From Bacillota bacterium (GTDB lineage Bacteria > Bacillota > Clostridia > Christensenellales > SZUA-584): a DNA stretch of 32,672 nt. Below, one piece after another: positions 32,602 through 32,672 of this stretch (position 1 is the stretch's first letter; every line of letters begins with the position of its first letter). A model generated the notes under the pieces. It had not been told where the DNA came from and ran no database searches. It was given only the letters and a program-made list of their open reading frames with translations. The position numbers were made by a program, and so were the translations under genes. The stretch spans positions 1 to 32,672 of the forward strand of contig JAEWWC010000120.1 in assembly GCA_023396555.1 (NCBI GenBank), written 5' to 3'.

Positions 32602-32672
32602 AAAAAAGCTCCTTTACTTCGCAAAGTTTATTATGCGAAACGAGAAGCTAATTATGTATCATGTCATAATGT
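32602..32672 (-). other. lonB upstream region with two small dyads
   Basis: TTCGCA (32618-32623) pairs with TGCGAA (32634-32639), and ATTATG (32651-32656) pairs with CATAAT (32665-32670). On the minus strand a CATAATA lies within the first dyad with an ATA 17 bases before it, which loosely resembles a sporulation sigma-factor site. No sigma-A promoter is evident. The upstream flank is cut by the window edge. Confidence 0.25.

Noticed and set aside
1..32672. CRISPR arrays, tRNA or rRNA genes, prophage or defence genes
   Set aside because: No regularly spaced repeats, cloverleaf genes, rRNA segments or marker proteins were seen; all sizeable stretches are housekeeping coding sequence.

Overview
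The window looks like chromosomal core from an endospore-forming Firmicute of the class Clostridia. The evidence is a GerW/YtfJ sporulation protein, a LonB-type protease, a DacF-type carboxypeptidase, DUF2953, a T-box in front of pheST, an IspH-ribosomal protein S1 fusion, a clostridial HutP-family protein, strong AGGAGG ribosome sites and sigma-A promoters with 17-19 base spacers. I cannot name a genus. No tRNA, rRNA, CRISPR array, prophage or defence island was seen.

Layout. (1) 1-333: the left end of an IS200/IS605-type insertion sequence, with the tnpA start and its SD-masking leader hairpin, abutting the gap terminator. (2) 345-5179, minus strand: gap with its own promoter, preceded in transcription by a four-gene biotin-dependent carboxyltransferase operon (12S-like MmdA, a short OadG-like protein, a biotin carrier, a 5S/OadA-like subunit). 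No membrane beta subunit is present. (3) 5281-10201, minus strand: M50 protease, scpA, scpB, DUF2953, gerW, dacF and rluB, closely packed behind one clear promoter. (4) 10245-20693, minus strand: polA, coaE, a lytic transglycosylase, an orphan peptide-binding lipoprotein and a SpoU methyltransferase, then a promoter and Phe T-box driving pheS-pheT, then zapA with its own promoter and terminator. (5) 20747-24843, minus strand: hutP-like gene, cmk, plsC and ispH-rpsA, with a promoter at one end and a terminator at the other. (6) 24963-27202: a plus-strand zinc-ribbon membrane protein converging on degV and a GIY-YIG gene. (7) 27295-32672: lonA, engB and a metallophosphoesterase on plus, converging on lonB on minus.

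The genes are mostly housekeeping: chromosome condensation (ScpAB), division (ZapA), replication and repair (PolA), CoA synthesis, Phe-tRNA charging under T-box control, isoprenoid and phospholipid synthesis, proteolysis, and carboxyl-group transfer for fermentation. Many neighbours overlap by ATGA or lie within 15 bases, so they are probably translationally coupled.

The items most worth a second look are: a transcarboxylase-like operon lacking a sodium-pump subunit and carrying unusual oxyanion-loop residues; the tnpA leader structure; terminator hairpins placed inside antisense coding sequence at two convergent gene pairs; a HutP-like gene heading a cmk/plsC/ispH-rpsA operon; and extra hairpins between the pheS T-box terminator and the pheS ribosome site. 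I found no clear evidence of a wholly new system.
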